Shown here in pieces: positions 33,660 through 37,434 of a stretch of 37,434 nt of DNA. The notes below the pieces were generated by a model. That model was not told the origin of the DNA, ran no database searches, and saw only the letters and a list, made by a program, of their open reading frames with translations. Each line of letters starts with the position of its first letter. The first letter of the stretch is position 1. The translations under genes and the position numbers were made by a program. This stretch comes from Terrimonas sp. (lineage in GTDB: Bacteria; Bacteroidota; Bacteroidia; Chitinophagales; Chitinophagaceae): assembly GCF_003075435.1 (NCBI RefSeq), contig NZ_QCZJ01000041.1, forward strand, positions 1-37,434. Reading direction: 5' to 3'.

Positions 33660-33878
33660 GCCTTCGGTTTTAAGCTTTAGGCTGTCACTTTTTTTGAGTA
33701 TAATACCTAATCTCTCCTGCTTAATCTGGTTGACTTACCACTTGTTTCCGGGAAATATTGAGCAATAAATTCCATGCTCCGGTAATCCGAGTTCAATATT
33801 TTAAACTCCAAATTCAAGTGGAATAAAATTTGTCTTCCAATTACAGCGTTCCGATTGATCACAACAAATACTTATATT

Positions 33879-34385
33879 ATGAGCAACGAAAATTTATATA
33901 ACCAGGAAGCAATTGAAAAGTTAAAAAACCTGGTAGATAAAATAGACATTGGTATGGTATGTACAAATGTTCAGGGAAGCAGTCATCCGCATGCGGTTCC
34001 TATGAGCCGGCAGGAGGTGGATGAAGAAGGTAATATATGGTTTTTATTTTCTTCAGAAAGTGATACGTATAAAAATCTTCAGTGTGACAATAACATAACT
34101 CTTCTTTATTCCGATGTAAAAGATTATAATTTTTTATCCGTATCCGGCGAAGCACAAATAATAAAAGATAAATCGCGGATAGAAAAATACTGGAACAAAA
34201 TGATTGAAACCTGGTTTGAAAAAGGTAAGGAAGATCCACGCATACGTGTATTAAAAGTGAAAACCAGTGATGCGCATTACTGGGATAACAAAACCAATAA
34301 ATTTGTTACATTTTTAAAAGCGGCTGTAAGCGCTGTTACCGGAGAAAAATCCGATATAGGCAGACAAAGCAGCCTGAGTTTATAA
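33879..34385 (+). CDS. pyridoxamine 5'-phosphate oxidase-fold protein (general stress protein 26-like)
   Basis: Split-barrel FMN-binding protein of the PNPOx-like family, resembling general stress protein 26. The strands KIDIGMVCTNVQGSSHPHAV, PMSRQEVDEEGNIWFLFSS and NITLLYSDVKDYNFLSVSGEA are typical. The helix RIEKYWNKMIETWFEKG and the terminal W-containing strand DAHYWDNKTNKFV follow. There is no signal peptide, so it should be cytoplasmic; the substrate is unknown. The ATG at 33879 is preferred over the upstream TTG at 33855. It converges with the M56 peptidase gene, 47 bp between stops. Confidence 0.92.
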   Translation: MSNENLYNQEAIEKLKNLVDKIDIGMVCTNVQGSSHPHAVPMSRQEVDEEGNIWFLFSSESDTYKNLQCDNNITLLYSDVKDYNFLSVSGEAQIIKDKSRIEKYWNKMIETWFEKGKEDPRIRVLKVKTSDAHYWDNKTNKFVTFLKAAVSAVTGEKSDIGRQSSLSL

Positions 34386-34432
34386 TATTAGATACAACAG
34401 CAATATTTTTTGCGGCTATCTCCGGGTAGAAC

Positions 34433-36277
34433 CTACCTCGTAACAATTACTATTGCTCCGTTTTTAGCCTTTTTGCCATAAAATTTTATGGCGCTGTTTC
34501 CTTTTAAAACATCAATGCTCTTTATAATATTTGGAGTAAGCTTTTTTACCTGCTTTTCAGAAACATGCCTGCCGTTTAAAACATAATAAACATCGGATGG
34601 TATATTTTCTGGAAGACTATTATCAGATTTATACCCGGTAACCGTAATTGGATCTAAATACTGATCTCGATTTGAATAATCAACCGTTACAACAGCTTTC
34701 TCTCCTGAAGGTAGCGTATCCTTCATATTTTCTTTTTTCCCTCTTATAAATATTGAGTCTGCAATTATTTCAACGTCGCCTTTCTTCATGCTGATCTGAC
34801 CATTTTCAGTTGAGCTTACTATTCCGATCGCATTATTATTTTTCTTTGTAACAATCTGCACCACGCCATTTTTTGCTTTTTCTCCATATAACGACAATGC
34901 ATTCTCATTTTTTAAAACCGTAACACTTTCTATTTTATTTTGGTCCAGTTGATATATTGTCCCGGGGGCAACAACAGTTCCGTCAAGAATATATAATGGC
35001 TCCTCTTCCGGCATATTTCTTAATTGCAAACTGTTTTTACCAGGTCGCTTAGTAGTGATGATAATGACACCGCTTTTTCCTTTTTCGCCATAAAGGGAAA
35101 CAGCCGACGGTTCTTTCATTACTTCAATACTTTCAATAATATTGGGATTAACGGAATTTATATTCCAGTTATCATCATTTAACGCAACACCATTAATAAT
35201 ATATAAAGGCTTTTTATGCACAACAGAATCGTCCTTGCCTGATACAACCCCAATCAGGTTTTGAGCTTTCTTTTTTGTTTCGGGTATGGTATCTGTAATT
35301 ATATTTTCCTTTGACAACACTATGTTTCCAGGCTTTTCTGCTGCTTCAGGTTTTAACAGCAAAAATTCAGGATTAACTGTTTCATTACCGGCTACAAGTG
35401 TAATTTCTTTTTTCATCTCGTTTCTGAACGACAATAGCAACACAGCTATAACCGGGAGTAAAAAAAGAAATCTTATTACATTCAACTTTGCGCTTTTAAT
35501 ACTGTTCATCATAGCAATACGTTTTTTAAGAGAGGAAAAATTAAAATGATTGGTGAAGGCAAACTGGCGGTTGCCTATTACTTTTAACAACAAATATTGA
35601 TATGCTTTTTTATCAAGCCCGTTTTGCAATACTTTATCGTCTGCCAAAAACTCAAGATTTTGTCTCACATTATGACGAATCAGCCAAACAAAAGGATTGA
35701 ACCAGTTAAGGATGCAAAGCAACTCGCACCAGAGAATATCAATACTATGCCTTTGCTTTACATGCACAAATTCATGCCGGATGATTTCTTCAAGCTCCGT
35801 GGCATCATGTAGTTTAGCGTTTATAAAAATAGCGCTGCCAAAAGAGAAAGGGGCGATCTTGTCGTCAAGCTGGTAAATTTTTGTTGCGTCATCAGAAAGC
35901 AGCTGTGCCTTCGCTTTCATTCTTGCAAAAGCAATTAACCTTACAATCAAACGAAATAATAATAACAAAGACCCTAAAGCCAGCATGGCAATAACCCAAT
36001 CCCACGATGTGAGTGATTCAAAGAAACTCATTTGCCTTTCTGCCCCCAATCCAATAGCAGGTATCCATTGCAGCATAACAGCACCTTCAAGTTTCTGCTT
36101 TTGTAAAGAAGGCATTATATTGATCAAGGGAATAATAAAACCCAATATGGTATATCCCAGCAGGTACCAGCGGTTCCAGTTATAAAAGGTAAGCCTGCGT
36201 AACAACAGCTGGTAAAACAGGTAAACCACAGCAAGGCAAATATTGAGTTTAATAATATAATCTATGAATGTTGGCAT
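34433..36277 (-). CDS. BlaR1-type M56 metallopeptidase with three plug-like repeats
   Basis: Membrane sensor-peptidase of the M56/BlaR1 family, expected to cleave the BlaI-type repressor encoded upstream. Spans lie near residues 8-27, 38-55 and 94-118. The zinc site is HEFVH (168-172), and QNLEFLADDKVL (206-217) carries the third ligand. A further span lies at 267-284. The C-terminal 330 residues are unusual: three similar modules (about 357-410, 427-478 and 563-614) read YIINGVALN, YILDGTVVA and YVLNGRHVS, each followed by IESI/VTVLK-like and LYGEKAKNGVV-like blocks. They match the signature of SusC plugs. I infer a periplasmic domain built from plug-like repeats, perhaps for contact with outer-membrane partners. 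Confidence 0.9.
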   Translation of the reverse strand: MPTFIDYIIKLNICLAVVYLFYQLLLRRLTFYNWNRWYLLGYTILGFIIPLINIMPSLQKQKLEGAVMLQWIPAIGLGAERQMSFFESLTSWDWVIAMLALGSLLLLFRLIVRLIAFARMKAKAQLLSDDATKIYQLDDKIAPFSFGSAIFINAKLHDATELEEIIRHEFVHVKQRHSIDILWCELLCILNWFNPFVWLIRHNVRQNLEFLADDKVLQNGLDKKAYQYLLLKVIGNRQFAFTNHFNFSSLKKRIAMMNSIKSAKLNVIRFLFLLPVIAVLLLSFRNEMKKEITLVAGNETVNPEFLLLKPEAAEKPGNIVLSKENIITDTIPETKKKAQNLIGVVSGKDDSVVHKKPLYIINGVALNDDNWNINSVNPNIIESIEVMKEPSAVSLYGEKGKSGVIIITTKRPGKNSLQLRNMPEEEPLYILDGTVVAPGTIYQLDQNKIESVTVLKNENALSLYGEKAKNGVVQIVTKKNNNAIGIVSSTENGQISMKKGDVEIIADSIFIRGKKENMKDTLPSGEKAVVTVDYSNRDQYLDPITVTGYKSDNSLPENIPSDVYYVLNGRHVSEKQVKKLTPNIIKSIDVLKGNSAIKFYGKKAKNGAIVIVTR

Positions 36278-36314
36278 GGGTGATTTGAAATTTGAGGTAT
36301 CAGGTTTCAGGTTT

Positions 36315-36376
36315 CAGCGGTCAGCTATCAGCGTTTGGCTGTCAGCGATAAACCTGATGGCTGACCGCTGATAGCT
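36315..36376. repeat. inverted repeat with CAGCGGTCAGC arms between blaI and the M56 gene
   Basis: The arms CAGCGGTCAGC (36315-36325) and GCTGACCGCTG (36360-36370) are perfect inverted copies around a 34-bp loop. Further degenerate GTCAGC and ATCAGCG units lie within and beside them. The right side overlaps the stop codon of the blaI-like gene. A related unit is found at 37247-37270. It is a family of drifting intergenic repeats and could affect the ratio of BlaI to M56 transcripts. Confidence 0.6.
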
Positions 36377-36738
36377 CATCGCTTCTTTCCTCCTTCAATC
36401 ATCTTAACGATGTCTTTCAGCTCCTGGGCGGATAACTTTTTCTGATCAACAAAAAAATTCACCAGTTCTTTATAGGAATTGCTGAAATAATCCTTTACTA
36501 CATTCCCCATAAACTTTTTCTTATATTCTTCTTCTGTAATAACCGGTTTGTATACATACGTATTACCAAAAAGCCGCCCTTGTATATATCCTTTTTTTTC
36601 AAGATTTTTTACGGTAGATGCCACAGTAGTATAAGGGGGAGGGCTTTCAATATGTTCCATATATGCTTTTACATGCCCTTCTCCCACTTTCCAAATAGCT
36701 ATCATTAATTGCTCTTCCTGCGGCGTGAGCTTAGTCAT
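36376..36738 (-). CDS. BlaI/MecI-type transcriptional repressor
   Basis: Winged-helix repressor of the BlaI/MecI/CopY family, 120 residues. The DNA-binding domain is seen in LTPQEEQLMIAIWKVGEGHV, with recognition helix YTTVASTVKNLEKKGYIQ. A C-terminal dimerisation helix with the KKLSAQELKDIVKMIEGG segment follows. It precedes the M56 peptidase gene, the standard pairing in which the peptidase cuts the repressor on an envelope signal. A palindrome lies exactly in its own promoter (36756-36786), so it is probably self-regulated. Whether the signal is a beta-lactam or another envelope stress cannot be told; no beta-lactamase gene is near. Confidence 0.95.
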   Translation of the reverse strand: MTKLTPQEEQLMIAIWKVGEGHVKAYMEHIESPPPYTTVASTVKNLEKKGYIQGRLFGNTYVYKPVITEEEYKKKFMGNVVKDYFSNSYKELVNFFVDQKKLSAQELKDIVKMIEGGKKR

Positions 36739-36755
36739 TTTTACGAATTTGACAG

Positions 36756-36786
36756 CAAATTACGAATAATTCGTAAATATCAAAAA
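36756..36786 (-). promoter_or_regulatory. promoter and operator of the blaI-M56 operon
   Basis: On the minus strand a TTTTTG (36786-36781) and a near -7 box TAATTTG (36762-36756) are 18 bp apart, close to the Bacteroidota promoter layout. The palindrome TTACGAATAATTCGTAA (36760-36776) fills the spacer. A further half site TTACGAAT lies at 36741-36748, 19 bp away, between the expected start of transcription and the ATG at 36738. This is a typical autoregulation layout for a BlaI-type dimer. Confidence 0.65.
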
Positions 36787-36912
36787 GAATTATTCATCTT
36801 CTATTCTTAACGAATCCTGATAACTTTCCGCTTTTCGAAAACCAGATTTCCGTTATAGTAAATCATACCACGATAATGTTGCCATATTTGCCGGATATAA
36901 AATCCTATATAC

Positions 36913-37242
36913 ATGTGTCAATTCACCAATTGGTATGCCGATGAAGATGGATATGTAATTCAATGCAAAGAATGTATGCATTTCCAGGTTAGCTTCGGAA
37001 CCATTATGTTAACGCTGGATGAGCAGCAATACCAAACTTTCGTAGCAATAGTAGCGGCGAAGAAGCAGGCACTTGTTCCTATGCAGGACTGCAACTGTAA
37101 ATGCATTATTTTACCCACCCCCTCCAGTGCTGTAAATATCGTATTGAGCGAAAAAGAGCTCAATTTCCTGTTCGATATGACGCAGGCTGCTGATAATGAA
37201 TTAAAAGCGAGCCAGTTATTAAGCCTCTTTCAGAAGGTGTAG
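36913..37242 (+). CDS. Cys-rich DUF6686-like protein
   Basis: Small cytoplasmic protein of 109 residues, similar in pattern to the DUF6686 proteins of Bacteroidota, with unknown function. It opens MCQFTNWYADEDGYVIQCKE, with a CxxC pair in QCKECMHFQ, then a helical segment. A second cluster, CNCKC, lies near residues 60-64. Five or more cysteines suggest a metal-binding site, perhaps zinc. The second half has a helix pattern LSEKELNFLFDM. It is transcribed divergently from the blaI-like gene. The assignment rests on overall pattern and recall, not on a domain search. Confidence 0.6.
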   Translation: MCQFTNWYADEDGYVIQCKECMHFQVSFGTIMLTLDEQQYQTFVAIVAAKKQALVPMQDCNCKCIILPTPSSAVNIVLSEKELNFLFDMTQAADNELKASQLLSLFQKV

Positions 37243-37246
37243 GGCT

Positions 37247-37270
37247 GATGGCTGTCAGCTATCGGCGGTC
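37247..37270. repeat. degenerate repeat unit related to the 36315 inverted repeat
   Basis: The unit GGCTGTCAGCTATCGGCGG shares GTCAGCTATC with the inverted repeat at 36315-36376, just after the stop of the DUF6686-like gene. It has the drifting character of the other copies. Confidence 0.5.
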
Positions 37271-37313
37271 AACAGGCTTTCAAATTGTGATATGTGCGGC
37301 TTGCAACCTGTCA

Positions 37314-37434
37314 TGTCCTGAAAAAAGTAGACACTATTACTACTATTACCCTTTTTCTTTTTTTTGTTACTTTTTTTCTTTTTACAATCCACATTTTAAT
37401 TGTGGATTATTATAAACTTATTTGATTTACAGCT
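37314..37434. mobile_element. possible insertion-sequence end at the right edge
   Basis: The block TGTCCTGAAAAAAGTAGACA (37314-37333) starts with TG and ends with CA and is partly palindromic (TGTC/GACA). I recall similar termini from IS3-type elements of Bacteroidota. Poly-T-rich DNA and a perfect 8-bp hairpin AATCCACA/TGTGGATT (37386-37408) follow. The window ends before a transposase could be seen, so the call is tentative. Confidence 0.3.

Noticed and set aside
34433-36738. Beta-lactam resistance system
   Set aside because: A BlaI/M56 pair is present but there is no beta-lactamase or penicillin-binding protein gene nearby, and such pairs have many other roles in Bacteroidota.

Overview
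The window looks like chromosomal DNA of a Bacteroidota species, most likely a member of the Chitinophagaceae or a close relative. The signs are a SusC receptor with an adjacent FecR/ECF sigma pair, a fused MurF-alanine racemase, several genes led by a Bacteroidota-type -7 box (TAnnTTTG), almost no Shine-Dalgarno sequences, and AT-rich intergenic DNA. Core genes (dnaK, htpG, rpsF-rpsR-rplI, hflX, purA, pabB, murF-alr) are intact. There is no phage, plasmid, CRISPR array or dense genomic island. The accessory signal is small: one broken susC, short dispersed palindromes, one decayed IS200-type transposase and possible IS ends at both edges.

Layout. 1-3745: a truncated SusC with its FecR anti-sigma and ECF sigma genes, all on the minus strand. 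3746-4325: intergenic, with a palindromic element of about 110 bp. 4326-10558: dnaK, a DUF4403 lipoprotein, a three-gene membrane protein/histidine kinase/response regulator operon, and a conserved protein of unknown function. 10559-11225: gene-free, with an unusual array of identical 16-bp palindromes. 11226-15973: a GtrA-like membrane protein, a second palindromic element, yceI with a candidate operator, an ECF sigma/anti-sigma pair, and htpG. 16155-17939: the bS6-bS18-bL9 operon and a Gly-rich RRM protein. 18169-22592: a glycosyltransferase-HAD fusion with a universal stress protein, then a phosphodiesterase, a Rieske protein and hflX. 22689-29025: an outer-membrane barrel protein, a CAT-anticodon tRNA, an orphan ECF sigma factor, a lytic transglycosylase, pabB, an Asp-rich protein and purA. 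29214-30149: a decayed Y1 transposase and structured non-coding DNA. 30150-37242: a TerC-type protein, murF-alr, a PNPOx-fold protein, a BlaI/M56 pair in which the M56 protein carries three plug-like repeats, and a Cys-rich DUF6686-like protein.

How they fit together. Envelope regulation is the main theme: three ECF sigma factors, one two-component system and one BlaI/M56 pair sit among envelope genes (SusC, barrel protein, lytic transglycosylase, murF-alr). Two promoter regions have palindromes placed exactly in the spacer: AATGTTTAAACATT before yceI and TTACGAATAATTCGTAA before the blaI-like gene. I found no complete new defence or mobile system. The best leads are the 16-bp palindrome array near 10.7 kb, the pair of ~110-bp palindromic elements, the GT-HAD fusion and the M56 protein with three plug repeats.
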